From Chitinophaga sp. LS1 (GTDB taxonomy: Bacteria; Bacteroidota; Bacteroidia; Chitinophagales; Chitinophagaceae), in assembly GCF_034274695.1 (NCBI RefSeq), contig NZ_CP128362.1:4466501-4530500 (forward strand): DNA of 64,000 nucleotides. The letters run 5' to 3'. Each line of letters begins with the position of its first letter. The stretch's first letter is position 1. Under the pieces are notes generated by a model, which saw only the letters and a program-made list of their open reading frames with translations, was not told the DNA's origin and made no database searches. Shown piece by piece: positions 1-9,141 of this stretch. Both the position numbers and the translations under genes were made by a program.

Positions 1-1407
1 TGTACTACTTGCATCTACTCTCGCGCCCCACAACTTGAAATTGTAGATCCTGTTTTGCGACAATCCTTTAATACGGAGTATCACTCCATCGGGATTGATA
101 GAATTATACAGGAACATATTATCCGACAAGGCAGTAGCAGGATAATCGTCCACACCTACAGAAAATCCATTATTATTAATCCCCCTGGTTGTAGCAGTTG
201 AATTATAAGTTCCATCCGGGGTACCTATAATTTTCATAGAAATCGTTGTCGTACTATCACCTGTAGTAAGGAGCTGGCTAATGGTTGCGCCATCCCTGAA
301 GCCCGCCGATCCACCACTCCCATACCAGTTGTTCCAGTAATTACCATATGCATCCGGAGAAGCTGTAGGCTGGCCCATAGCCGTACCACTTGGTAAAACA
401 GTATTCACACCATCACCCCCTAAGTCGACCAGGATCCTGTTGGTATTCCGCACTCTTACACTGGCCGAAGAGCTGGCCGCTGCCAATGTCACAATATTGG
501 AATAGGCAGAATAAGTCCCATTTGTATATTTAGTCCTGACCCTGAAGTATTGTGTAGTCGTATAAGAATTAGAATAAGTCTTTTTGACGGTGTCGGTAAC
601 CGTATCAAAGGTGCTCCATGTACTCCCATCCGAAGAGGTCTCAATAATATATACCCCCGTCACTGCCTGAAAGTATTGTAGCCAGCGTGCAAATAGACTA
701 TCTGCAATAAACTGGTTTCCCGCAGAATTCAGATGCACCCCATCACCTGCACCATATACGGGATTGATCTCCGCATCTGTACTGGCAGCTGTATTCACAA
801 CATTATTAAACCCCTCTATATACCTGGTAGGCCATGCTGCGCGTATACTATCCGCCAGCACTTTCAATTGTGTCTGCAAAGTGGCATTGAAGGTCGTACG
901 GGGTTGGGTGGTTTCCCAGAATATGGGAACACCATTATTCAGGGCCAATGCATCCAGGTATCTTAAGTTCGCCATGATTTCTGCATTCGTCAACCCATTT
1001 GCCACATCATTTGTAGGCAAAGAGATGAACATAAAATCAGGGTTACTGTTCAGCGCACTATCGATATTCGTACCTGTGGTACCGCCTTTGGAAGCCGGCA
1101 TCAGGTTCGCACTTGCATACCCCGCCACAGCGAGGTTGATCCAGGTAGGACTGGATGTATTGCTTGTGAGCCATGCACTGATCTTATCACCGAGACGATC
1201 GGGATAAGATAGTAAATATCCTGCAAGGGTAGAAGATCCCAACCCGACTACAAGCGGGCTGTTGGTAAGGGTTTTGTCATTTGTATTCCAACGTAAGGTA
1301 AAGGTGTTGTCACTGTTCCTATATACTCCTGCATGTAAAGTGGTATCGTTGGCATTCACTGTCAAACTGGCTATACAAAATACCAGTATAAAAAAATAAT
1401 ACCGCAT
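1..1407 (-). CDS. Secreted SGNH/GDSL-type hydrolase, C-terminus beyond window
   Basis: Read on the minus strand from ATG at 1407; the frame stays open for 469 codons to the left edge, so the C-terminus is missing. Residues 1-19 look like a signal peptide (hydrophobic core, then VNA before NDTT). A catalytic-serine block G-L-G-S-S-T lies near residue 55, an N-D pair of block III type near residue 132 and D-G-V-H-L-N (the Asp/His block V) near residue 225. This is the SGNH hydrolase pattern, although the usual GDS is replaced by GSS. A fibronectin-III-like stretch follows (about 245-310), then a domain containing V-D-L-G-G and many aromatic residues, typical of Bacteroidota surface or secreted esterases. 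Likely a secreted carbohydrate or lipid esterase; the substrate cannot be told. It runs divergently from the GH9 relic, suggesting an old polysaccharide-use locus. Confidence 0.8.
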   Translation of the reverse strand, partial: MRYYFFILVFCIASLTVNANDTTLHAGVYRNSDNTFTLRWNTNDKTLTNSPLVVGLGSSTLAGYLLSYPDRLGDKISAWLTSNTSSPTWINLAVAGYASANLMPASKGGTTGTNIDSALNSNPDFMFISLPTNDVANGLTNAEIMANLRYLDALALNNGVPIFWETTQPRTTFNATLQTQLKVLADSIRAAWPTRYIEGFNNVVNTAASTDAEINPVYGAGDGVHLNSAGNQFIADSLFARWLQYFQAVTGVYIIETSSDGSTWSTFDTVTDTVKKTYSNSYTTTQYFRVRTKYTNGTYSAYSNIVTLAAASSSASVRVRNTNRILVDLGGDGVNTVLPSGTAMGQPTASPDAYGNYWNNWYGSGGSAGFRDGATISQLLTTGDSTTTISMKIIGTPDGTYNSTATTRGINNNGFSVGVDDYPATALSDNMFLYNSINPDGVILRIKGLSQNRIYNFKLWGARVDASST

Positions 1408-1570
1408 AGAAAGGACTAAAGTTAATCTTTATGTGGGAACTTGTTGTAGTAAATATTGGATGTTAGATAGTTATAATATATCTACCCCTCCCCCAAAAAC
1501 AGTAAACTCAATATTGGCCAAAATCTTTGTCGTGCAAATAGCCAGGACCCTATTCCGGCTATTTACTTAT

Positions 1571-2192
1571 TGTCTCCCGTTAAGTGTAACTGCACCATCT
1601 GTACAGGTAATCACGAATCATGTGGGGTATGAGTATAATCTTCCCAAACATGCTATAATTAAAGCAGATTCCAAACAGTCCATCGATAAATTTGAACTGA
1701 TTGTCGCTAATACCGGGCAAACAGTCTATGAAGGTTCGGCAGTATACAGCGGACTTGTCTTTTTAAACTTATTTCAATCCTCAACAGATCTCACTGACGG
1801 CTTATCGTCTGTTCAAGGCGTACGCATTACTACAGCAGAAACCCGGCACTGATTATCGTCAATACCTGAGAAGAATACTGGACGAAGCTACTTATGGGGC
1901 GGATTACTTAGCGCGCATGCAGGTAAATAATGGTTCCTTCTATCGTTCTGTCGCAGCGCCGGGTCCCGGCAAACTGGCGACGGATGGGTTGATCCGTGCA
2001 GAGGATAAAGGATATCACATCAAGCAGTCCAAAGACCAGTCTCATGGTGACACTACCATGGACGAACATAACTGGCGCAGTTTCCAGTGTAGTTATCGCT
2101 CCGTAGCTGGCTTATCAATAGCTGCATCAGTCATGACAGTATGCATGAAAATACGCAATACAATGACGAAGTCAACGACAGAAAAGATGTAG
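1571..2192 (+). pseudogene. Decayed GH9 endoglucanase (CelD_N Ig-like domain plus catalytic fragments)
   Basis: Two reading frames together recall a glycoside hydrolase family 9 cellulase. Frame 2 (to about 1760) gives a hydrophobic leader and an N-terminal Ig-like CelD_N module containing N-H-V-G-Y-E and V-Y-S-G. From about 1767 the frame changes. The protein then reads T-Y-F-N-P-Q-Q, E-A-T-Y-G-A-D-Y-L, G-S-F-Y-R-S-V and A-P-G-P-G-K-L, typical of GH9 catalytic domains, up to TAG at 2190-2192. Around 2136 a further frame shift seems to occur, because the adjacent frame continues with GH9-like H-E-N-T-Q-Y-N-D. The roughly 100 residues expected between the two blocks, including the catalytic D-A-G-D segment, are absent, and so is the C-terminal half with the acid/base Glu. 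The gene cannot encode an active enzyme. Family assignment rests on remembered motifs. Confidence 0.7.
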
Positions 2193-2215
2193 TGTATATC
2201 TTTTCTGTCGTTGAC
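2171..2215. terminator. 18-bp perfect inverted repeat, probable bidirectional terminator
   Basis: 2171-2188 and 2198-2215 are perfect reverse complements around a 9-nt loop. The hairpin lies between the GH9 relic (+) and the stop of the response regulator (-, 2262), so it could end transcription from both sides. No long T-run follows on the plus strand. Confidence 0.5.
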
Positions 2216-2261
2216 TGTTTATCGCAGAAGGAAGGATTATCAATGCGAAATAATCACACTG

Positions 2262-2924
2262 TTAGATTTTATGGAAATGCATCTTAAACAACTCTGTTTT
2301 TGTTTTAATATCAAGTTTAAAGTAAATATTCTTCATGTGATATTGTATCGTATTCAGGCTAAGATGTAACCTGGCAGCTATCTCTTTGTGAGATAATCCC
2401 TCTAATACCATTTGCGCGACTTCCTTTTCTTTTTTTGTCAGCTTCTCCTTTACAGCAGGCTGAGGAAGATCATTTCTGAAAACCATATACCTGAATATGT
2501 GCTGGCTCACTACTGGTTGCCCATATAACAGCATATTAACGATCTTATGATAAATACTGCTGAAGTTCTCTGATTTTTGAAGATAACCATCAGCCCCCCT
2601 GTCGAACGCTGCCTTAATCAGATGTTTGTTCTCATCCTTTGTAAGTATTACAATCAGCATTTCAGGTTTTATCTGCTTTAGCGTCTTAATGGTATCCTCT
2701 TTTTGAATCTCAGTCAAACAAATGTCTAACAGTAAAAGATCAGGATTCAGGGATGAAGTATTATATAATAACTGCATCGCGTTACGCAGATTGGCCGAAT
2801 GCAGGCATGAAGAAAATTGTTTATCCTTCAGGATATACCTCATTAAATCGTCGCTAAATTGAGGGTCTTCATCGATAATTCCAATTTGATATATACGATT
2901 AGTCGTTATGTAAGTATTAGGCAT
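2262..2924 (-). CDS. NarL/LuxR-family response regulator
   Basis: A 220-residue two-domain transcription factor. The N-terminal receiver domain (about 12-135) has the acidic pocket D18-E19-D20, phospho-acceptor Asp at about 67 (L-L-L-L-D), the conserved Thr at about 95 and Lys at about 117. The C-terminal GerE/LuxR helix-turn-helix (about 155-215) reads L-T-K-K-E-K-E-V followed by S-H-K-E-I-A and L-N-T-I-Q-Y-H. It should bind DNA as a phosphorylation-controlled dimer. No histidine kinase is visible next to it. It is divergent from the SPFH gene across a 542-bp AT-rich gap, so it is a candidate regulator of that gene and possibly of the biosynthetic cluster, but this link is inference from position only. 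Confidence 0.88.
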   Translation of the reverse strand: MPNTYITTNRIYQIGIIDEDPQFSDDLMRYILKDKQFSSCLHSANLRNAMQLLYNTSSLNPDLLLLDICLTEIQKEDTIKTLKQIKPEMLIVILTKDENKHLIKAAFDRGADGYLQKSENFSSIYHKIVNMLLYGQPVVSQHIFRYMVFRNDLPQPAVKEKLTKKEKEVAQMVLEGLSHKEIAARLHLSLNTIQYHMKNIYFKLDIKTKTELFKMHFHKI

Positions 2925-3466
2925 TTGGATTAGTTGTTTTGTCTATTTTCGAGGGATTGCAAACCCATGCGGAACGTTGATCTTAGCGTCCTACACTTTT
3001 ATGTGGTAAAAATAATCTGTATAAATCCGAAATTTAATTTTGAGGCGATCAATATGTTAAGTAAATGTCATCATAATAACAGACGATCTTTAATATTGTT
3101 AAACTCATTTGGGGATATTTTAAAAATCCTTAGAACAAATATTAAAATGCTATGTTTAGCTTATTAGCAAAATATGTAAAAGTGAGTTAAAAATATTGAT
3201 TATTGGATTTTATATTTTACAATAGAATTATTGATTACTATGATCAGTCAATTTTTATACCATGTAAAGACTATTTGAACCCTTAAATATTTAATTGTCC
3301 GTTAGCGAAAAACAAAATTAAGAACAGACACAACAGGCTACCGTAAGATAAATTCTGCGGAAAATTTCCATTAATTATTACAGGTATCATTTAATTAAAA
3401 AATGAACAGCGTTAAAGTTATGCCCTGTACATCCGATGCGTTTAATAGTTATCCAGATATAACAAC
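2925..3466. other. AT-rich divergent intergenic region (promoter-bearing, elements unassigned)
   Basis: This 542-bp stretch separates the divergent response regulator and SPFH genes and is clearly richer in A/T than the genes around it. It must hold the promoters for both. I looked for the Bacteroidota -7 element TAnnTTTG and found only imperfect versions (for example near 3270-3279), so I do not assign a start site. A 77-codon open frame (2934-3167) has no recognisable protein features. Confidence 0.5.
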
Positions 3467-4345
3467 ATGAATAAAAAAATTGGAGGATTCAACACTGGTC
3501 TGATAATAAGAAATACAGGCATTGTATTGCTGTTGATATTATTAGTGGTGGCACTTTTTTCAAAAAGGATATTTATTACCATTAAGCCAGGAGAGGCTGG
3601 CGTATTGTATAATATATTTACCGGTACAGATATGAGCAGAACATACGGTGAAGGATTACATTTAATCAGCCCGGTTAATACCATGATCGTTTATAATGTT
3701 CGTACCCATAAAATAAATTTTGATCAATACTTACTTAGTGCAAACGGACTTACTATTCATGTATTACATTCTGTTCTCTATAAGCCGGATGTTCGTTTAT
3801 TACCTTCACTCCATCAGAAAATCGGCCCCGGCTATGAACAGCTTATTGTTGATCCGAATGTGAAGTCTATGATGAGGAAGGAGATTGCAGGCCTTACACC
3901 GGAAGAAATTTTTATGGTTGACAGAGGTGTTGTTGAAAAGAATAACAAGGATAACCTTTCTAAGATACTTGCTAAAGATCAGATCCTTATTGAAGGATAT
4001 TACATAACAAGTATCGCCTTACCCGATTCTGTAAACAAAGCCATTGAATCTGTATATCGTCAGCAACAGTTAAACGAAGAATATGATTACAGGCTGGCTG
4101 TGGAAGATAAAGAACGTACACGGAAAGGCATAGAAGCCCAGGGTTTGAGAGAATTCAGTTCCGTTTCAAAAATCTCCCCGTTATTATGGAAAGCACTTGA
4201 CGTAACACAAAAAATAGGTACTTCTCCCAATTCAAAATTGATTTTTATGGGTAGTGGTACCAGGGGGTTACCCATTCTCTTAAGCGATCAGATGGCTGCC
4301 GGTCAGGATACGACAGCACAACGACGACCAGTTATAATTCCGTAA
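3467..4345 (+). CDS. SPFH/band 7 (prohibitin-like) membrane protein
   Basis: 292 residues. One N-terminal transmembrane helix (about 16-33, I-V-L-L-L-I-L-L-V-V-A-L-F) is followed by an SPFH/PHB domain: I-K-P-G-E-A-G-V near 41, G-E-G-L-H-L-I-S-P near 61, a long helical segment with E-E-Y-D-Y-R-L-A-V-E-D-K-E-R near 205-220, and a variable tail. Family members form oligomeric scaffolds at the inner membrane and often organise proteases, transporters or lipid domains. It is the first gene of a rightward series whose gaps are short (31 bp to the DUF697 gene, 10 bp to the small protein, 31 bp to the thioesterase), so it may be co-transcribed with the biosynthetic genes. A role in the pathway is not shown by the sequence. 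Confidence 0.85.
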   Translation: MNKKIGGFNTGLIIRNTGIVLLLILLVVALFSKRIFITIKPGEAGVLYNIFTGTDMSRTYGEGLHLISPVNTMIVYNVRTHKINFDQYLLSANGLTIHVLHSVLYKPDVRLLPSLHQKIGPGYEQLIVDPNVKSMMRKEIAGLTPEEIFMVDRGVVEKNNKDNLSKILAKDQILIEGYYITSIALPDSVNKAIESVYRQQQLNEEYDYRLAVEDKERTRKGIEAQGLREFSSVSKISPLLWKALDVTQKIGTSPNSKLIFMGSGTRGLPILLSDQMAAGQDTTAQRRPVIIP

Positions 4346-4376
4346 ATAATTTTTTATCACTATAAAAATCATACTA

Positions 4377-4928
4377 ATGACAGAAAATCAACAATTGCAG
4401 GAAACGGTCATCACGGGTAAAACCGCTAAGGAAATTATCAAGAAACACGTGCTTATTTCTATGGGTGTAGGTGCAGTACCTATTCCTTTTGTAGATGTAG
4501 CTGCAATTACAGCTACACAACTTTCTATGATCAGCAAACTGGCCGCCCACCACAATGTGCAGTTTTCTAATGATCTGGGTAAATCTATTATCGTTTCCCT
4601 GGTTGGCGGTGCAGGTAGTAAAGCACTCGTAATGGCTTCTATCGGCAGTTTCATTAAATTCATCCCGGTTGTAGGTACTGCTATCGGAGCTGTTACATTC
4701 CCTGCTATTGCCGGTGCCACAACATATGCTATCGGACAGGTATTCGATAAACACTTTGCAGGTGGAGGAACAATGCTGGATTTAAAAGCATCTGATATGA
4801 AAACCTATTTTGCAGAGGAACTGGATAAAGGAAAGGAATTTGCAGGTAAAGTTAAAAAAACTGTTACAAAACCATTTACCTCAAAAAGTGAATCCTTAAC
4901 AGAAGAGGGAAAAGAAGAGACCATATAA
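4377..4928 (+). CDS. DUF697-domain membrane-associated protein
   Basis: 183 residues. The segment V-P-I-P-F-V-D-V-A-A-I-T-A-T-Q (about 33-47), then M-I-S-K-L-A, matches the DUF697 family (the domain found after GTPases and in YcjF-like proteins). Two glycine/alanine-rich hydrophobic stretches (about 73-95 and 97-125) could enter the membrane. The C-terminal third is charged, lysine-rich and probably soluble. There is no GTPase domain. It sits between the SPFH gene and a tiny membrane protein, suggesting a three-gene membrane module. Biochemical function is unknown for stand-alone members. Confidence 0.75.
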   Translation: MTENQQLQETVITGKTAKEIIKKHVLISMGVGAVPIPFVDVAAITATQLSMISKLAAHHNVQFSNDLGKSIIVSLVGGAGSKALVMASIGSFIKFIPVVGTAIGAVTFPAIAGATTYAIGQVFDKHFAGGGTMLDLKASDMKTYFAEELDKGKEFAGKVKKTVTKPFTSKSESLTEEGKEETI

Positions 4929-4938
4929 GCACTATATT

Positions 4939-5118
4939 ATGGTGAACATTCTTTTTACTCCTTTCTTTATTGGTTGGATCATTCTTAGCCTGATATGCGC
5001 CATCCTTGGAGCTAACAGACGTACACGCTTCTGGGGAACCTTCTGGTTGGCCATGATCGTCTCTCCATTCCTGGTACTGATCATGCTGATGATCTTTCAA
5101 CCTGTAAAAAAAGGATAA
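4939..5118 (+). CDS. Small two-helix membrane protein, 59 residues
   Basis: ATG at 4939 begins a 59-codon frame ending TAA 5116-5118. It has two hydrophobic helices (about 3-24, F-F-I-G-W-I-I-L-S-L-I-C-A, and about 33-53, F-W-L-A-M-I-V-S-P-F-L-V-L-I-M-L) joined by a basic R-R-T-R loop and a short basic tail. It begins 10 bp after the DUF697 stop and ends 31 bp before the thioesterase start, so it is almost certainly part of the same transcript. No family is recognised. It may form a membrane complex with the SPFH and DUF697 proteins. Confidence 0.65.
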   Translation: MVNILFTPFFIGWIILSLICAILGANRRTRFWGTFWLAMIVSPFLVLIMLMIFQPVKKG

Positions 5119-5149
5119 TGTCCTTTACATCTACCTAATCCTTATTGCC

Positions 5150-5887
5150 ATGGATGTTAATGGCGTACAGCTTTTTATTTTTCCGCATGCCGGTGGAAGC
5201 GATTTGTCTTATCGCTCACTAGAACGAAAATTGCAGATAACAGGTACCACATTTACAATTTGTTATCCGGGAAGAGCAAAACGTTTTAATGAGCCATTCG
5301 CAAAGGATGTCCCGTCTTTGGCAAAGGATTGCATGGATATTATTACGCTTAACAGACAACATGATCTGCCGATGGTTTTCCTGGGTCATAGCCTGGGAGC
5401 ACTGGTGGCTTATGAAACAATAAAGTGTTTACGTACATCCGGCTCAGGACTGCCTGAGCTGGTTTTCCTCACCGGCAGAAGCGGCCCTTGTGAAGCTCCC
5501 GTGAACATGGAAAGACACGAATTAGCAGACGGCGAACTAATTACACACCTGTCGGCGATGGGAGGGATTGACCTTAGCCTTCTCACAAATCCTGATTTTA
5601 TTTCTTTTTTTCTGCCCGTAATCAGAAATGATCTGCGTTTGAATGATACCTATAAGTATTGTGAAAGCAACAGATTCGATATTCCATTTGTATTGCTGAA
5701 CGGCAGCAATGATAGAATTGCTGAAACGCAGGCACTGCTTTCATGGCAGAAAGAAACCCTCGGAATATGTATTCATGAATTCCTCGACGGAGGACACTTT
5801 TTTTTGCTTGAATCTCCCGATTTCAGTAAAAAGATAAGTCAGTTTATCCATCGTTATGTTATATGTACTCAATTACCCTACGTCTAA
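5150..5887 (+). CDS. Type II thioesterase of the PKS-NRPS cluster
   Basis: 245 residues with the alpha/beta-hydrolase pattern of proofreading thioesterases (GrsT/SrfD type). F-P-H-A-G-G near 11, nucleophile elbow G-H-S-L-G near 80 (Ser is the nucleophile), and D-G-G-H-F-F-L near 213 supplying the catalytic His. Such enzymes remove misprimed acyl groups from carrier-protein phosphopantetheine arms and so keep the megasynthases active. It is the first unmistakably biosynthetic gene of the rightward block and ends 10 bp before the start chosen for the next PKS. No signal peptide, so it acts in the cytoplasm. Confidence 0.92.
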   Translation: MDVNGVQLFIFPHAGGSDLSYRSLERKLQITGTTFTICYPGRAKRFNEPFAKDVPSLAKDCMDIITLNRQHDLPMVFLGHSLGALVAYETIKCLRTSGSGLPELVFLTGRSGPCEAPVNMERHELADGELITHLSAMGGIDLSLLTNPDFISFFLPVIRNDLRLNDTYKYCESNRFDIPFVLLNGSNDRIAETQALLSWQKETLGICIHEFLDGGHFFLLESPDFSKKISQFIHRYVICTQLPYV

Positions 5888-5897
5888 TTTATCTATT

Positions 5898-8800
5898 ATG
5901 AAGTCAGTATCCCATGAATCACTGAGCAGTCTGCAAAAATCATTTCTCATTATCAGAAACCTCGAAAGAAAATTAAAAGATCAGTTAATCAGTACTGATT
6001 CAATGGAAGAAATTGCTGTTGTTGGGATGGCCTGCCATCTGCCAGGTGGTATTCATACAGTGAACGATTTCTGGAATGCATTGCTGGCGGGAGAAGACCT
6101 GGTAACAAATTACAGCTTGTTAACCCGCTGGCAGGAAATGGAACAAAAGGAATACCTGTTTAATAAATGTATGCCCCATGCCGGATTACTAGATGACATC
6201 ACATTGTTCGATAATGACTTTTTCCATATATCACCGGCAGAAGCCAGATATATAGATCCTCAACACAGACATCTCCTCATGCTTGCACATAAAGCACTCG
6301 CTGATGCAGGCATCCCGGCTGATACACTGAAAGGTTCGGATACAGGTGTCTTTACGGGTATCAGCGCATTTGACTATAGCCTGCACATTATGCAACAGGA
6401 TGAATCCCTGAGAATAAATCCCTATGTATGCAGTGGTAATTCATTCAGTGGTGCCAGCGGACGGATATCCTATTGCCTCGGGCTTCATGGCCCGTGTATC
6501 AGTATAGATACCGCCTGCTCTTCTTCTCTGGTGGCATTACACCAGGCCGCGGCAAGCCTGAGACGCAATGAATGTAACCTCGCACTGGTAAGCGGGGCTA
6601 ACCTCATTTTATCACCCTACCTGCAGGCCAGTCTTACAGAAGCTGGTATGCTCTCTCCCGATGGTCGTTGTAAGGCCTTTGATGATAGTGCAAATGGATA
6701 TGTGCGCTCCGAAGGTTGTATTACTGTTGTACTTAAACGATTATCAGATGCTGAAAAAGATGGCGACCGCATCTATGCCTGTATTAAAGGTTCTGCAGTT
6801 GCCCAGGATGGCGCCAGCGGAGGATTGACCGTGCCCGATCCGGCCAGTCAGGCAAAAGTTATTAAACATGCACTCGCTGCTGCCGGTATGGAAGCCGATG
6901 ATATCCGCTTCGTGGAAACCCATGGTACAGGTACCCCCCTGGGTGATCCTATAGAGGCCGAAGGCCTACACCTCGCTTTCGGAGAACGCCATAACAGGGA
7001 AAAAATAGTGGCCGGATCTGTGAAAAGTAATTTCGGACACCTGGAAGCGGCAGCCGGACTGGCAGGCTTCATGAAAGCCTGCCTGAATGTATACCACAAA
7101 CAAATGCCCCCTTCCCTCCACTTTAACACTCCTAATCATCATATCGATTGGCAACAGATGCCTTTTCATATTAATGCGGAAAAATACCTTTTCAGTAACG
7201 ATAAGAAACGCATAGTTGGTGGTGTTAGCTCATTCGGCTTTACAGGGACAGTTGCCCACTGTATTGTTGCGGAATATCAACATACAGTGGTTGAAAAATG
7301 TATCCCGCCACCAGACTTTCAATTAAAACCCCATTGGCTGGGAAAACTACCCGGCCCTGTTGTTCCTACCGGATATACCGTTAAATGGAAAGAGGTTGAA
7401 CTGGCCACAGATAGAAAACCGGAAAATGATATGGCGTACGTATATGTTGAAACAGATGGAGGCACTCCGGCTTTTCAGAAAACGTTTCTCTCCGGTAAAA
7501 ACGCTTTTTCTATCGCAATAGATCACCTCTGCCGGCTGGAGAATATTTTTTCTACACAACGTTATCAGCAATATTGCCTGGTATACGATCTCAGCGCATG
7601 GATAGAAGAGGATGAAAATGATGAATATACCCTGTCTGCAGCCTTTAAACATATCATTCAACTCTTTCAGACTTTAAAAACACTTTCTTTATCGCCGGGC
7701 GTTATACTTTTTATCACCCGTCAGGGCTTACATGTAAACGGAACTGCACCCTTATATGCATTACAACATAGTCTTGCATCCTTTATCAGATCTGCATCCC
7801 TGGAGTTACAATCCCCTGCCATGCTGGTGCTGGATATACACAATGATCTTCCGGATATGAACTTTATTAATCGCTATGTGCAGCAGTCATATTTCCGGGA
7901 AACAGCCTTTAGAAACAATAAATACTGGTATCCTGTTATTTCACCTGCCACACCGGTACCCCTAATAAAAGTGACATTGGATAATGAAGGCACCTACCTG
8001 GTTACAGGAGGCAACGGAAGCCTGGGTGAACATATCGCCGTTTGGTTGAGGGACAATGGAGCCGGCCAGGTAATAATTACCGGCAGATCTGCAAATGCAA
8101 ACCATAAAAATGATCGTATCATTTATAAACAGCTGGATGTTGCCTGTGAAGAAGACGTAAAAGCATTTGGTAAATGGCTGAAAAGCACTTCTCTGCCGCT
8201 TAAAGGGATCGTACATGCCGCCGGTACAAACAGCCGTTGTTTACTAAAAGATATGACCATAGATGATATGTTGCAGGTGGGAGCTCCCAAGATCAACGGT
8301 ATCAGGTACCTCAGCAGGCATCTGCCGTATGATCAGCTTGATTTCCTGGTAACATATTCTTCCATAGCGGCAATATGGGGCTCTGCCATGCTTGCGCATT
8401 ATGCAGCTGCAAACGCTTATATGGATGCTTTTGTACTCCATTTAAAAACAAAAGGTATTCCTGCTGCAACCATCAACTGGGGACCCTGGAAGAATAGTAA
8501 TATGGTGCTGAAAGATAGTAATACCACCAGCCTGCTGGAAGAATCCGGCGTACTGACTGTGCATGCAGATACTGTTGGAAAAAGTTATGCTTCCCTGCTA
8601 GGCATAAGCCAGGATCAGCGGATTTATGTACAGTTAAATCAATCCCGCTTTTTACAGATGATGGAAATAAGAGGCGCGCAAAGTTACTGGGAAACATTAC
8701 GCGGAATGCTGCAGCAGAAGCCTGTAACAGCAAACAATACTGCTACATTGCCCAACCTGATGCTGATCACAGATGACGCTGAAAGAGCGAGTCTTATTCA

Positions 8801-9140
8801 CCATGAACTGGTACTCCTTGTAAAAGAAGTATTAGTCATTCCGGAAGAAGAGGAGATAGATCCCGCCAGGAGTTTTAGTGATATGGGAATGGATTCTATT
8901 TTACTCCTGAAGTTTGTGGAGAGAATCAATAAACGCCTGGGTACAACAATCACTTCAAATACAATCTTCAATTACCCGGCTACAGGTTTGTTAACGACCC
9001 ACATCAATGAATTATCAACACCGCAACCAGTAACAGTGATAAAAACGGTTAAAGAGAATCTCCGGTATAGTTATACAGAAGATATGAGTGATGCCGAACT
9101 GCTGAAAATGATCAATAAAGAAATTCAAAAATATTCATAA
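5898..9140 (+). CDS. AT-less PKS module: KS-KR-ACP
   Basis: The frame is open from 5856, but ATG 5898 (M-K-S-V-S-H) avoids overlap with the thioesterase, giving 1080 residues. An N-terminal amphipathic helix (about 10-32) resembles PKS docking helices. KS about 34-460 has D-T-A-C-S-S-S (Cys about 206), H-G-T-G-T and N-F-G-H-L-E. A KR structural subdomain follows directly with no AT. The catalytic KR (about 690-880) has T-G-G-N-G-S-L-G, Y-S-S-I and H-Y-A-A-A-N, so the Ser/Tyr/Asn set is present; the LDD signature of B-type KRs is missing. ACP about 960-1040, phosphopantetheine Ser in G-M-D-S-I (about 998). It should add one ketide unit and reduce it to a beta-hydroxyl. No DH or ER. Malonyl must be loaded in trans. 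Confidence 0.92.
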   Translation: MKSVSHESLSSLQKSFLIIRNLERKLKDQLISTDSMEEIAVVGMACHLPGGIHTVNDFWNALLAGEDLVTNYSLLTRWQEMEQKEYLFNKCMPHAGLLDDITLFDNDFFHISPAEARYIDPQHRHLLMLAHKALADAGIPADTLKGSDTGVFTGISAFDYSLHIMQQDESLRINPYVCSGNSFSGASGRISYCLGLHGPCISIDTACSSSLVALHQAAASLRRNECNLALVSGANLILSPYLQASLTEAGMLSPDGRCKAFDDSANGYVRSEGCITVVLKRLSDAEKDGDRIYACIKGSAVAQDGASGGLTVPDPASQAKVIKHALAAAGMEADDIRFVETHGTGTPLGDPIEAEGLHLAFGERHNREKIVAGSVKSNFGHLEAAAGLAGFMKACLNVYHKQMPPSLHFNTPNHHIDWQQMPFHINAEKYLFSNDKKRIVGGVSSFGFTGTVAHCIVAEYQHTVVEKCIPPPDFQLKPHWLGKLPGPVVPTGYTVKWKEVELATDRKPENDMAYVYVETDGGTPAFQKTFLSGKNAFSIAIDHLCRLENIFSTQRYQQYCLVYDLSAWIEEDENDEYTLSAAFKHIIQLFQTLKTLSLSPGVILFITRQGLHVNGTAPLYALQHSLASFIRSASLELQSPAMLVLDIHNDLPDMNFINRYVQQSYFRETAFRNNKYWYPVISPATPVPLIKVTLDNEGTYLVTGGNGSLGEHIAVWLRDNGAGQVIITGRSANANHKNDRIIYKQLDVACEEDVKAFGKWLKSTSLPLKGIVHAAGTNSRCLLKDMTIDDMLQVGAPKINGIRYLSRHLPYDQLDFLVTYSSIAAIWGSAMLAHYAAANAYMDAFVLHLKTKGIPAATINWGPWKNSNMVLKDSNTTSLLEESGVLTVHADTVGKSYASLLGISQDQRIYVQLNQSRFLQMMEIRGAQSYWETLRGMLQQKPVTANNTATLPNLMLITDDAERASLIHHELVLLVKEVLVIPEEEEIDPARSFSDMGMDSILLLKFVERINKRLGTTITSNTIFNYPATGLLTTHINELSTPQPVTVIKTVKENLRYSYTEDMSDAELLKMINKEIQKYS

Positions 9141-9141
9141 G

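Noticed and set aside
733..1207. Rightward frames over the SGNH hydrolase
   Set aside because: They are antisense shadows of the leftward gene, which has clear SGNH motifs and a signal peptide.
2934..3167. 77-codon frame between regulator and SPFH gene
   Set aside because: AT-rich intergenic sequence with no recognisable domain or start signal; likely chance.
5856..5897. Longer N-terminus of the KS-KR-ACP protein
   Set aside because: The extra 14 residues overlap the thioesterase gene and do not look like a PKS docking region; Met at 5898 fits better.
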